Positions 1-7,065 of a stretch of 36,473 bases of DNA are shown here, one piece after another. The first letter of the stretch is position 1; every line of letters starts with the position of its first letter. The stretch comes from Oscillibacter sp. (lineage in GTDB: Bacteria > Bacillota > Clostridia > Oscillospirales > Oscillospiraceae): positions 32,489 through 68,961 of the forward strand of contig DNFA01000041.1 in the NCBI GenBank assembly GCA_003487665.1, given 5' to 3'. The notes under the pieces were generated by a model. It ran no database searches and was not told the origin of the DNA. It saw only the letters and a program-made list of their open reading frames with translations. The translations under genes and the position numbers were made by a program.

Positions 1-299
1 CCATCCAGCAGCTGACCAACTACGCGGTGAACACCGGCACCGACAAGCGCATCCGTATCCAAATGGACGCGGAGAACTACCGTGCCCGCCGGGAGCAGAG
101 CCTGGAGAGCCTTGCCCGCAAGGTGGCCGCCAAGGTGCAGAAGTACCGCCGCAGCGTCACGCTGGAGCCCATGAACGCCTACGAGCGCCATGTGATCCAC
201 GCCGCCCTGCAGGACGTGAAGGGTGTGACCACCTATTCCGTGGGCGCCGAGCCCAACCGCCGCGTGGTGGTGGCCTTCGACCGGGGCGAAGCCCGCTGA
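1..299 (+). CDS. khpB: KhpB/Jag RNA-binding protein, C-terminal part (5' end outside window)
   Basis: The reading frame is open from base 3 and ends at TGA 297-299; the start lies upstream of the window. The visible part is the end of the KH domain followed by an R3H domain, with the stretch SLARKVAAKVQKYRRSVTLE, then PMNAYERHVIHAALQ and a basic GAEPNRRVVV segment, all typical of Jag/SpoIIIJ-associated protein. In the family, KhpB pairs with KhpA as a cytoplasmic RNA chaperone that affects cell elongation and division. In many Firmicutes it follows rnpA and yidC near the origin and precedes mnmE; here a terminator follows directly and the next genes converge on it. Confidence 0.9.
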   Translation, partial: IQQLTNYAVNTGTDKRIRIQMDAENYRARREQSLESLARKVAAKVQKYRRSVTLEPMNAYERHVIHAALQDVKGVTTYSVGAEPNRRVVVAFDRGEAR

Positions 300-315
300 A
301 CGAAGCCAATATGAC

Positions 316-347
316 AAAAGAGACAGCCGCAAGGCTGTCTCTTTTTT
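316..347 (+). terminator. Intrinsic terminator of khpB
   Basis: A 13-bp perfect stem (arms 316-328 and 333-345) closes on a GCAA tetraloop and ends in a T run on the plus strand. It sits 17 bases after the khpB stop. The A run on the 5' side means it could also stop minus-strand transcripts coming from the alaX side. Confidence 0.9.
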
Positions 348-388
348 GTTGCCGTGTTTCGTAGGGGATACCGTCCCGTCGTCCCGGC

Positions 389-417
389 GTAGGGGCGGAC
401 GACTCTGCCCGCCCTAC
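389..417. repeat. Dispersed repeat, family B copy
   Basis: This short GC-rich element begins GTAGGGGCGGACGACTCTGC and ends in GCCC, with partly self-complementary ends. Near-identical copies occur at 5763-5789, 18065-18090, 18300-18325 and 36417-36442, always outside genes. The rest of the 348-421 gap holds only related repeat debris. Confidence 0.75.
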
Positions 418-421
418 GCCA

Positions 422-1564
422 TCACGCGAAAAACGCCCGTATCTCCTCTGCGGTACAGGTGGCGCTGCCCTGGGCGAAGCCGTCCCGCCCGCCGCCGCGC
501 CCGTGGAGGGCGTCGTTCATGTCCTTCACCAGCGGGCGGATGTCCTGCCCGGCGTGGATGACGGCGTATTTATACGCCCCGTCCGCTCCGGCGAACACGG
601 CGCAGCGCCCGCCGGCGCTCTGCGCCACGGCGTCGCACAGCCGCCGCACGCCGTCGCCCTCCAGCGCTTCGGTGATCAGCAGCACATCGCCCGCGCCGGC
701 ATATTGGACGGCGGTGTGGGCAAATACCTGCTCCTCCAGCCGGGCGGCACGTTCCTTCGCGGTCAGCAGCTCGCCCTGCATCCGCTCCACAGCGGCGGCG
801 GACGCTTCCGGCTTCACCGACAGCGCTTGTCCGATCTGCCGCGCCTGCTCCCAGCAGGCGGACAGATAGTCCAGCGCCCGCTGACCGCACACCAGCTCCA
901 GCCGCACGCCGTCCCGGAATTTCTGGCAGGAGAGCAGCTTCACCAGCCCCACCTGACCGCTGCTGTCCACATGGGTGCCGCAGCAGGCGCACATGTCCGC
1001 GCCGGGGAACTCGGTGATGCGCACCGCGCCCTCCAGCGCCTTTTTGCTGCGGTAGGGCAGGGCAGCCAGCTCAGCAGGGGAGGGGTACCAGATGTGTACC
1101 GGGTGATCCTCCCAGATGTACCGGTTGGCGCGGCGCTCGATGTCCAGCGCCTGCTCCCAGCTGATGTCGGCGTTGTAGTCGATGGTCACGGTGTCCGCGC
1201 CCATGTGGAAGCCCACGTTGTCGCAGTGGAAGGCGCTGCACAGCATGCCGGACACGATGTGCTCGCCGGAGTGCTGCTGCATGTGGTCGAACCGCCGCGC
1301 CCAGTCGATATGGCCGCTGACCTCCGCGCCCACGGGCAGCGCCCGGTCGCACAGGTGGGTGACGATGCCGTCCTTCTCGTGTACGTCCAGCACGCGGGCG
1401 TCCCCCAGCGTGCCGTGGTCGGCGGGCTGCCCGCCGCCCTCAGGGTAAAAGGCCGTGCGGTCGAGCACCACCGCAAAGCCGCCCTTCACAGCCCCGCAGG
1501 ACTCCACCACGGCGGTGAAGTCCTGCGTAAAGGCGTTTTCGTAATAGAGTCTGACCGTCTCCAT
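422..1564 (-). CDS. alaX: AlaX-type alanyl-tRNA editing protein with DHHA1-like C-terminus
   Basis: This 380-residue protein resembles the editing half of alanyl-tRNA synthetase as a free protein. The zinc-site motifs are visible as H98-SGE-H102 and C194-CGT-H198. A helical linker (about 245-290) and a DHHA1-like tail with a GGGRDGFAQGS stretch follow, which fits the long AlaX-L class. Family members hydrolyse Ser-tRNA(Ala) or Gly-tRNA(Ala) in the cytoplasm. Its ATG overlaps the aspS stop by one base (TGATG), so translation is probably coupled. It is the last gene of the T-box-led hisS-aspS operon. Substrate preference cannot be read from the sequence. Confidence 0.88.
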   Translation of the reverse strand: METVRLYYENAFTQDFTAVVESCGAVKGGFAVVLDRTAFYPEGGGQPADHGTLGDARVLDVHEKDGIVTHLCDRALPVGAEVSGHIDWARRFDHMQQHSGEHIVSGMLCSAFHCDNVGFHMGADTVTIDYNADISWEQALDIERRANRYIWEDHPVHIWYPSPAELAALPYRSKKALEGAVRITEFPGADMCACCGTHVDSSGQVGLVKLLSCQKFRDGVRLELVCGQRALDYLSACWEQARQIGQALSVKPEASAAAVERMQGELLTAKERAARLEEQVFAHTAVQYAGAGDVLLITEALEGDGVRRLCDAVAQSAGGRCAVFAGADGAYKYAVIHAGQDIRPLVKDMNDALHGRGGGRDGFAQGSATCTAEEIRAFFA

Positions 1565-3342
1565 CAGTCGTCCTTCTCCACGTCGCCCACGATGGCGATG
1601 TGCAGCTCGTCCAGCTGCTTCTGCTCCACGGTGGAGGGCGCGCCCATCATGATATCCTGCGCGTTCTTGTTCATGGGGAAGGGGATGATCTCGCGGATGG
1701 AGTTTTCGCCCGCCAGCAGCATGACCATGCGATCCACGCCCGGAGCGATGCCCGCATGGGGAGGCGCACCGTAGCAGAAGGCGTTGTACATGGCGGGGAA
1801 CTTCTTCTTCACGTCCTCCTCGCCCAGTCGCACCAGCTCGAAGGCCTTGATCATGATCTCCGGGTCGTGGTTACGGACAGCGCCGGAGCTGAGCTCCACA
1901 CCGTTGCACACCAGGTCGTACTGGTTGGCGTAGATGTCCAGCGGGTCGATCTCGCCGCGCTCGGCCTTCAGCAGCACCTCCATGCCGCCGTTGGGCATGG
2001 AGAACGGGTTGTGGCAGAACTCCAGCTCGCCGGACTCGTCGCCGATCTCGTACATGGGGAAGTCCACGATCCAGCAGAACTCATAGCGCTCCTTGTCGAA
2101 GTGGTTCTCGCAGGCGGCGCCGAAGGTCTTGATCAGCACGCCGGCGGACTTGGTGGCGTACTCGCCGGCAGCCACCACCACCAGCGTGTTGGGCTTCAGG
2201 GTCAGCACCTTGGCCAGCTCGTCCTTCACACCGGAGACGAACTTGCCGATGCCGCCGGCGATCTCGCCGTTCTCGTCCACCTTGAACCAGTAGGCCTTGG
2301 AGCCGGACTGCACCTCGCAGTCGGTGAGCAGCTTCTCGATCTGCTTGCGGGTCAGGGCGCAGTCGGTGATGTCCACCATCTTCACGGTCTGGCCGCGCAG
2401 CGCCTCGAACTCGCTGTTTTCAAACAGGGCGGACACGTTCTTGCACGTCAGGTCGATGCGCAGGTCGGGCTTGTCGGAGCCGTACGTCTCCATGGCGGTG
2501 TTGTAGGGGATGCGGCGGAACGGGGCGGTGGACGCCACATTGTAGGTGCCGAACTTGGCGAAGATGGGGGGCAGCACGTCCTCCAGCACGGCGAAGACGT
2601 CGTCCTGGGTGGCGAAGGCCATCTCCATATCCAGCTGATAGAACTCGCCGGGGGAGCGGTCGCCGCGGGCGTCCTCATCGCGGAAGCAGGGGGCGATCTG
2701 GAAATAGCGGTCGAAGCCGGAGGTCATCAGCAGCTGCTTGAACTGCTGGGGCGCCTGAGGCAGGGCGTAGAACTTGCCGGGGTGCTTGCGGGCGGGCACC
2801 AGATAGTCGCGGGCGCCCTCAGGGGAGCTGGCGGTCAGGATGGGCGTGGTGATCTCCAGGAAGCCGTGCTCCGTCATGGCGGCGCGCAGGGCGGCCACCA
2901 CCTGGCAGCGCAGGATGATGTTCTGCTTCACCGCCGGGTTCCGCAGGTCGAGATAGCGGTACTTCAGGCGCGCCGTCTCGTCGGCCTCGCGGCTGCGGTT
3001 GATCTCGAAGGGCAGGGAGTTGTAGCGGCAGCGACCCAGCACCTCGATTTTGGTGGGCACCACCTCGATGTCGCCGGTGGCCTGCTTGGGGTTCTTGCTG
3101 GCGCGTTCGCGGACGGTGCCCTCCACGGAGATGGTGCTCTCCTTGTTCAGACCCTTGATGATCTTCAGGTCGGCCTCGTCCTCCACCACCACCTGGGTGG
3201 TGCCGTAGAAGTCCCGCAGCACCACGAAGGCCAGATTGCCGCCCACCTCGCGGACGTTCTCCATCCAGCCCACGATCTTCACGGACTTGCCCGCATCGCT
3301 GGCGCGCAGCTGGTTGCAGGTATGTGTACGCATCTGCATCAT
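1564..3342 (-). CDS. aspS: Aspartyl-tRNA synthetase
   Basis: This 592-residue class IIb synthetase charges tRNA(Asp), and in some species tRNA(Asn), with aspartate. The N-terminal anticodon-binding OB fold starts at MRTHTCNQLRAS. Class II motif 2 is seen in FRDEDARGDRSPGEFYQLD, the bacterial GAD insertion lies in the middle, and motif 3 is in GVDRMVMLLAG. Length is normal for bacterial AspRS. The start at 3342 is supported by AGGAGG at 3351-3356, 8 bases upstream; a second in-frame ATG three codons later is possible. A 229-bp gap carrying dispersed repeats separates it from hisS. Whether it is discriminating depends on whether the genome has gatCAB, which is not in this window. Confidence 0.96.
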   Translation of the reverse strand: MMQMRTHTCNQLRASDAGKSVKIVGWMENVREVGGNLAFVVLRDFYGTTQVVVEDEADLKIIKGLNKESTISVEGTVRERASKNPKQATGDIEVVPTKIEVLGRCRYNSLPFEINRSREADETARLKYRYLDLRNPAVKQNIILRCQVVAALRAAMTEHGFLEITTPILTASSPEGARDYLVPARKHPGKFYALPQAPQQFKQLLMTSGFDRYFQIAPCFRDEDARGDRSPGEFYQLDMEMAFATQDDVFAVLEDVLPPIFAKFGTYNVASTAPFRRIPYNTAMETYGSDKPDLRIDLTCKNVSALFENSEFEALRGQTVKMVDITDCALTRKQIEKLLTDCEVQSGSKAYWFKVDENGEIAGGIGKFVSGVKDELAKVLTLKPNTLVVVAAGEYATKSAGVLIKTFGAACENHFDKERYEFCWIVDFPMYEIGDESGELEFCHNPFSMPNGGMEVLLKAERGEIDPLDIYANQYDLVCNGVELSSGAVRNHDPEIMIKAFELVRLGEEDVKKKFPAMYNAFCYGAPPHAGIAPGVDRMVMLLAGENSIREIIPFPMNKNAQDIMMGAPSTVEQKQLDELHIAIVGDVEKDD

Positions 3343-3424
3343 GTTGTTTTCCTCCTATTTGTGATTGTGTTTTGTATAATCTGGGTTTGTTATTACAAAT
3401 TGTTGTAAAAACGGATCGGCTTTT

Positions 3425-3494
3425 GTAAGGCGGGACCCGCGTGCCCCGCCGCGAAATGCGCGTTCTGCGGCGGGACACATGGGTCCCGCCCTAC
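3425..3494. repeat. 70-bp inverted pair of dispersed repeat family A
   Basis: Two 28-bp family-A units face each other (3425-3452 and 3467-3494) around a 14-bp centre. The core of the unit is GGGACCCATGTGTCCCGCC with variants. The same paired arrangement recurs at 9646-9717; single units are at 5808-5835, 18108-18135 and 22880-22907. It lies between hisS and aspS, and the paired arms could fold into a long hairpin in the operon mRNA. Confidence 0.8.
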
Positions 3495-3504
3495 GGATGG
3501 ACAC

Positions 3505-3561
3505 GGTGAACCGCTCCCTCCGTCACGGCTTCGCCGTGCCACCTCCCTCGCAGAGGGAGGC
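3505..3561. repeat. REP-like structured element between hisS and aspS
   Basis: Two hairpins lie side by side: CACGGC-TTC-GCCGTG at 3524-3538, and CCTCCCTC paired with GAGGGAGG at 3542-3560 around a 3-base loop. There is no T run in the minus-strand direction, so it is not a standard terminator for hisS. It resembles short palindromic repeats common between genes in gut Clostridia (from general knowledge); only one copy is in this window. The AT-rich stretch 3358-3420 next to it could hold an aspS promoter, but I see no convincing -35. Confidence 0.55.
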
Positions 3562-3571
3562 GTTGCCTTTT

Positions 3572-4930
3572 TTATTTCTCCACGATGACCTTGCCCCGGT
3601 TCCGCTCCGCCAGACCCGCCTGCACCCGCGCCAGCGTCCCGGCGAAGTCCAGCGTGGTCTGCTCGCCGCTGGTCATGTCCTTGCAGGCGATAACGCCCTT
3701 GGCGATCTCGTCCTCGCCCAGGAACATCACATAGGGCACGCCGGTCTTGTCGGCGTAGTTCATCTTGGCCTTGAACTTCTTCTGCTCGGTGTACAGCTGG
3801 GTGCGGATGCCCGCGTCCCGCAGCCTTGTGGCCAGCGTCACGGCGGCGGACAGATCCTCCGTCATGGGCAGGATCAGCACATCCGCCGGGGCGGTGGGCA
3901 GGTCGCCGTTGAGCATCCCCTGCTCGCCCAGCACATAGAACAGCCGGGTCAGGCCGATGGAGATGCCCACGCCGGGCAGCTGTTTGTCGGTGTAGTACTC
4001 CGCCAGGTTGTCGTACCGTCCGCCGGAGCACACGGAGCCGATCTCCGGGTGATCCAGCAGCGCCGTCTCGTACACGGTGCCGGTGTAGTAGTCCAGTCCC
4101 CGGGCGATGGTCAGATCCACGGCGAAGTTCTCCTCCGGCACGCCGAAGGCGCCCAGATACTTCACCACGGTTTTCAGCTGGTCAAGACCCTCGTCAAACG
4201 TCTCGTTCCGCCCCACATAGCCCTCCAGCGCGGCGAGCACCTGGTCGTTGCTGCCGGTGATGGCGATGAATTTCAGAATCTCGTCGGCCTTGTCCGGCTC
4301 CACGCCCACCTCGCCGGTAAGCAGGGCGCGCACCTTCTCCGCGCCGATCTTGTCCAGCTTGTCCACCGTGCGCATGATCTCGCCGGACTTCTCCGTCAGA
4401 CCCAGCATGCCGTAAAAGCCGTTGAGGATCTTCCGGTTGTTCACCCGGATGCAGAACCGCTTCAGCCCCAGCTCGCTGAACGCCCGGTAGATGATGGCGG
4501 GCATCTCCGCCTCGTTGGTGATGTCCAGCTTGCCGTCGCCGATCACGTCGATATCCGCCTGATAGAACTCCCGGAACCGTCCCCGCTGGGCGCGCTCGCC
4601 CCGGTAGACCTTGCCGATCTGATACCGGCGGAAGGGGAAGGACAGGTCGTTGTAGTGCAGCGCCACGTACTTGGCCAGCGGCACCGTCAAGTCGAACCGC
4701 AGGGCAAGGTCGGCGTCGCCCTTGTTGAAGCGGTAGATCTGCTTCTCCGTCTCGCCGCCGCCCTTGGCCAGCAGTACCTCCGCCGCCTCGATCACCGGGG
4801 TGTCCAGCGGGGTGAAGCCGTACAGGGAATAGGTGCGGCGCAGGATGTCCATCATCCGCTCCATCTGCTGCTGCGGCCGGGGCAGCAGCTCCATAAAGCC
4901 CGACAGTGTGCGGGGCGTCATCTCAGCCAT
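3572..4930 (-). CDS. hisS: Histidyl-tRNA synthetase
   Basis: This 452-residue class II synthetase charges tRNA(His). Motif 2 is seen in RAQRGRFREFYQADIDVIG and the histidine-specific motif in IARGLDYYTGTVYE, followed by GGRYDNL. The C-terminal anticodon-binding domain runs from about residue 345 (ADVLILPM) to the end. Length is slightly above the usual 420-430. The start at 4930 overlaps the upstream membrane-protein gene by 8 bases; AAGGAGA at 4939-4945 supports it. It is the second gene behind the Asp-type T-box leader, a pairing with aspS that is common in Firmicutes. Confidence 0.96.
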   Translation of the reverse strand: MAEMTPRTLSGFMELLPRPQQQMERMMDILRRTYSLYGFTPLDTPVIEAAEVLLAKGGGETEKQIYRFNKGDADLALRFDLTVPLAKYVALHYNDLSFPFRRYQIGKVYRGERAQRGRFREFYQADIDVIGDGKLDITNEAEMPAIIYRAFSELGLKRFCIRVNNRKILNGFYGMLGLTEKSGEIMRTVDKLDKIGAEKVRALLTGEVGVEPDKADEILKFIAITGSNDQVLAALEGYVGRNETFDEGLDQLKTVVKYLGAFGVPEENFAVDLTIARGLDYYTGTVYETALLDHPEIGSVCSGGRYDNLAEYYTDKQLPGVGISIGLTRLFYVLGEQGMLNGDLPTAPADVLILPMTEDLSAAVTLATRLRDAGIRTQLYTEQKKFKAKMNYADKTGVPYVMFLGEDEIAKGVIACKDMTSGEQTTLDFAGTLARVQAGLAERNRGKVIVEK

Positions 4931-5384
4931 TGTTCGTTTCTCCTTTATTTTCGGTAATTTCCGTTGCTTCCGGTATTTCCTCCGCGCCGCCCTCCAGCGC
5001 GCGGGAGGCCTCCTGCCGGGCGGCCTCGGCCTCAGCCTCGCGCTTCAGCTCCAGCGCCACCTCCCGGTAGATATCGTCCAGCTCGGCGCCCTTTTTCTTC
5101 CCGGCCTTGCCCAGAAGAATGCCGCCGATCACGGCCAGCAGCAGCCCGGCGTACCACAGCTTCGGCGCCGCCAGCGCCAGAACGAAGCCGGGCAGCGTGC
5201 CCAGCCACACGCCGATCTCCGTGTAGTTGCCGCCCACGGCGTGATATGCGCCCTTCTTCTCCCGCAGGGAGGCGATCTTTTTCAGCTGGGCGCGGCACAC
5301 GATGATGCGCAGCACCGCCAGCGCCGTCAGGGGGATGAAGATGTCGTAGTGGTGCTTGTTGATGAAGTCCAGAACAGCTTGCAT
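4923..5384 (-). CDS. Small membrane protein of unknown function, first gene of the T-box operon
   Basis: I do not recognise this 153-residue protein. The start was placed at 5384 because ctcctt at 5391-5396 (AAGGAG on the minus strand) lies 6 bases upstream; an in-frame upstream ATG at 5423 lies against the T-box terminator and is unlikely. Residues 10-30 and 59-95 are hydrophobic, giving about three membrane segments joined by a basic loop (CRAQLKKIASLREKKG). A KAGKKKG cluster follows, then a charged, Ala/Glu-rich C-terminal helix likely to be a cytoplasmic coiled coil. It overlaps hisS by 8 bases and is transcribed from the T-box promoter, so its expression should follow charging of tRNA(Asp). 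Confidence 0.75.
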   Translation of the reverse strand: MQAVLDFINKHHYDIFIPLTALAVLRIIVCRAQLKKIASLREKKGAYHAVGGNYTEIGVWLGTLPGFVLALAAPKLWYAGLLLAVIGGILLGKAGKKKGAELDDIYREVALELKREAEAEAARQEASRALEGGAEEIPEATEITENKGETNNG

Positions 5385-5421
5385 GGCGATCTCCTTTTCG
5401 GATAGTGTGTGGTGCGGGGGC

Positions 5422-5461
5422 AAAAAAACGCTCCCGTCCCCTGCATTGGGACGAGAGCGTT
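5422..5461 (-). terminator. Regulated intrinsic terminator of the T-box leader
   Basis: On the minus strand, arms 5461-5448 and 5440-5427 form a 14-bp stem with one G-U pair around a short loop, followed directly by a run of seven T (5428-5422). The 5' arm overlaps the region that would pair with the T-box sequence in the antiterminator, as expected for a T-box switch. Confidence 0.9.
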
Positions 5462-5659
5462 AAACACTTCGTGGTGCCACCCAAATTCGGCCTTGCGGCC
5501 CTTTGATGCTCCTGTTACGGGGAGCGCGCCGTGGATGTTTCCATCCCCGCTCGCTCGCTGTCTTGACCTGCTCCTTGCCGCAACGCGCTTTCAGCCGGTG
5601 GCGCGTCTCTCTTGCAGCGGCGGTGTACAGGCTACTCCTGCGAGGTCTGCACGGTTACT
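5422..5659 (-). promoter_or_regulatory. T-box riboswitch, predicted specificity tRNA(Asp)
   Basis: The minus-strand leader shows the T-box core GGGTGGCACCAC near 5471-5482. Its UGGC (5479-5476) would pair with a GCCA acceptor end, meaning discriminator base G. In Stem I, CTCGC pairs with GCGAG at the base. An AGTA loop-E strand faces a 3' strand reading TCAAGACA, where GAC at 5562-5560 occupies the specifier position. The conserved distal part (AGAGA..GGCTGAAAG) is also present. GAC plus discriminator G both point to tRNA(Asp). Uncharged tRNA(Asp) should favour readthrough into the membrane protein, hisS, aspS and alaX. The pairing was done by eye. Confidence 0.88.
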
Positions 5660-5663
5660 CCTT

Positions 5664-5693
5664 ATTGTATGCGATTTCCCGCCCCGTGTCAAG
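5664..5693 (-). promoter_or_regulatory. Sigma-A promoter of the T-box/hisS/aspS operon
   Basis: TTGACA (5693-5688) and TACAAT (5669-5664) are separated by 18 bases on the minus strand. Transcription should begin near 5657, just ahead of T-box Stem I. Confidence 0.9.
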
Positions 5694-5733
5694 CCCGCGC
5701 GCTGACAAAATTCTCGAGTGGGGGCTGCTGCCT

Positions 5734-5835
5734 GTAGGGGACGGCGTCCCCGACGTCCCGTTGTAGGGGCGGACGACTTTGTCCGCCCGAACGGATAACG
5801 CATGGGCGCGGCGGGACACATGGGTCCCGCCCTAC
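5734..5835. repeat. Cluster of dispersed repeats C, B and A
   Basis: Three repeat units sit side by side: family C (GTAGGGGACGGCGTCC, from 5734), family B (5763-5789, with a TTTGTCC variant) and a single family-A unit (5808-5835). They fill the gap between the T-box promoter and the end of the mgsA-like gene. No gene or terminator is seen in 5694-5869. Confidence 0.75.
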
Positions 5836-5869
5836 AGATGGGTGCGGCAATCCGCCTTTGCCCGGTTTG

Positions 5870-6286
5870 TCACGCCGTAAACGGCTTGCTCTTGGGATTC
5901 ACGATGTCGCGCCAGTCCAGGTCGCCCCGATCCAGACCCAGCACCAGCATCTCGGCGGTGGCCAGATTGCTGGCAAAGGGCACGTTGTTCTGGTCGCACA
6001 GCCGGGAGATATACGCGATATCCTCGTCGGTGGTCTTGCGGTTGGGGTCGCTGAAGCACAGCACCATGTCGATCTCGTTATAGGCGATACGCGCCGCGAT
6101 CTGCTGTCCGCCGCCGTGGTCGAAGGAGAGGAAGCGGTGGATGGTCAGTCCGGTGGCGTCAGCGATCTGCTGACCGGTGCGCGCGGTGGCGCAGAGGGTG
6201 TGCTTGGCCAGAATGCCGCAGTAGGCGGTGCAGAACTGCACCATCAGCTCCTTGCGGTTGTCGTGTGCCATCAATGCAATGTTCAT
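5870..6286 (-). CDS. Methylglyoxal-synthase-fold protein with altered active site
   Basis: This 138-residue protein matches bacterial methylglyoxal synthase (MgsA) end to end, including the start IALMAHDNRKELM, the AYNEIDMVLCF strand, the NVPFASNLATAEML segment and a DLDWRDIVNPK tail. MgsA makes methylglyoxal from dihydroxyacetone phosphate. However, the family's SGPxGGDQQ loop, which carries the catalytic Asp (Asp71 in E. coli), reads SFDHGGGQQ here, with Gly60 at the Asp position. The region carrying His98 is also changed (DPNRKTTDED). It therefore may not be an active MgsA and could bind a phosphorylated ligand as a sensor or do another reaction. It is 19 bases downstream of the minD-like gene; an AAAGGAG site precedes the ATG. 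Confidence 0.8.
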   Translation of the reverse strand: MNIALMAHDNRKELMVQFCTAYCGILAKHTLCATARTGQQIADATGLTIHRFLSFDHGGGQQIAARIAYNEIDMVLCFSDPNRKTTDEDIAYISRLCDQNNVPFASNLATAEMLVLGLDRGDLDWRDIVNPKSKPFTA

Positions 6287-6305
6287 AGAAGGCGGCTCCT
6301 TTCTC

Positions 6306-7043
6306 TTATATCTTCATCAGGGGCGCTTTCTGCCCCATGATGCGTTTGGCAATGTTCTCATAGGCGCGGGCGGCGTAGTAGTTCCGCTCCCGCAGCACCA
6401 GTCCCTGATTCAGGCAGTAGGGCACGTCCGGATCCTCCGGCACCACGCCCAGCAGCGGCAGACCCGCCGCGTCGATGGCGTCGTCGATGGTGGTGTGCAG
6501 CGCCCGCAGCACCTTCCGGGACACCCGTCCCACCACCAGATGCACCGTCCCGGTGGGGAAGGCGGACAGCTCGGCGGCGGTGCGCTGTGCGTCCCGCATG
6601 GCGGACACGTCCGTGGTGGTGATGACGATCACCTGATCGGCCATGCACGCCGCCATCTGGAAGCCCTGTCCCAGCCCGGCGGGCGCGTCGATCAGGCACC
6701 AGTCGAATTTCTCCCGGATCGCCCGCGCCAGACCCTGTATCCCCGTCACCGACAGCGTCAGCGGCCTGTCGGCCATGGGCGCGGTCAGCAGAAACAGGGA
6801 GGGGTACTTCTCGTGGGGCACCGCCGCCTCGTCCAGTGTGCAGCGCCCCTCCATCACGTCGGAGAAATCCATCAGCGCCCGGTCGCTGAGTCCCAGCGCC
6901 AGATCCAGATTCCGCAGGGTGATGTCGCAGTCCAGACACAGCACCCGCTGTCCCATGGCCGCCAGCGCCAGCGCGGTGTTGGCGGTGAAGGTGGTTTTGC
7001 CGGTGCCGCCCTTGCCGGACGCCACGGCGATGATCTTGCCCAT
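6306..7043 (-). CDS. minD: MinD/ParA-family deviant Walker ATPase
   Basis: This 245-residue P-loop ATPase has the deviant Walker A KGGTGKTT (residues 11-18) and a second strand motif LCLDCDITLRNLDLALGL characteristic of MinD. DWCLIDAPAGLG is the Walker B/switch region. The closest family is MinD, the membrane-cycling ATPase that positions the division site. The sequence ends shortly after ENIAKRIMG, and I see no clear C-terminal amphipathic membrane-targeting helix as in typical MinD. No minC or minE gene is adjacent. It shares an operon with the MgsA-like gene; rsmG is 22 bases upstream. GGAGG 8-12 bases ahead supports the start. An FlhG-like or other positioning role is possible. Confidence 0.82.
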   Translation of the reverse strand: MGKIIAVASGKGGTGKTTFTANTALALAAMGQRVLCLDCDITLRNLDLALGLSDRALMDFSDVMEGRCTLDEAAVPHEKYPSLFLLTAPMADRPLTLSVTGIQGLARAIREKFDWCLIDAPAGLGQGFQMAACMADQVIVITTTDVSAMRDAQRTAAELSAFPTGTVHLVVGRVSRKVLRALHTTIDDAIDAAGLPLLGVVPEDPDVPYCLNQGLVLRERNYYAARAYENIAKRIMGQKAPLMKI

Positions 7044-7065
7044 GGAGTTCCTCCTCTCCGCGCCG

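Noticed and set aside
1600..3408. A roughly 600-codon open frame on the plus strand opposite aspS
   Set aside because: The minus-strand frame is unmistakable AspRS. The plus frame is His/Val/Leu-rich with no domain sense, a by-product of high GC at third codon positions.
3479..4957. Long plus-strand frame opposite hisS
   Set aside because: Same artefact; HisRS motifs are on the minus strand and the frame starts inside a dispersed repeat.
5409..5766. Short plus-strand frames across the T-box leader
   Set aside because: The region is explained by a promoter, T-box and terminator on the minus strand.
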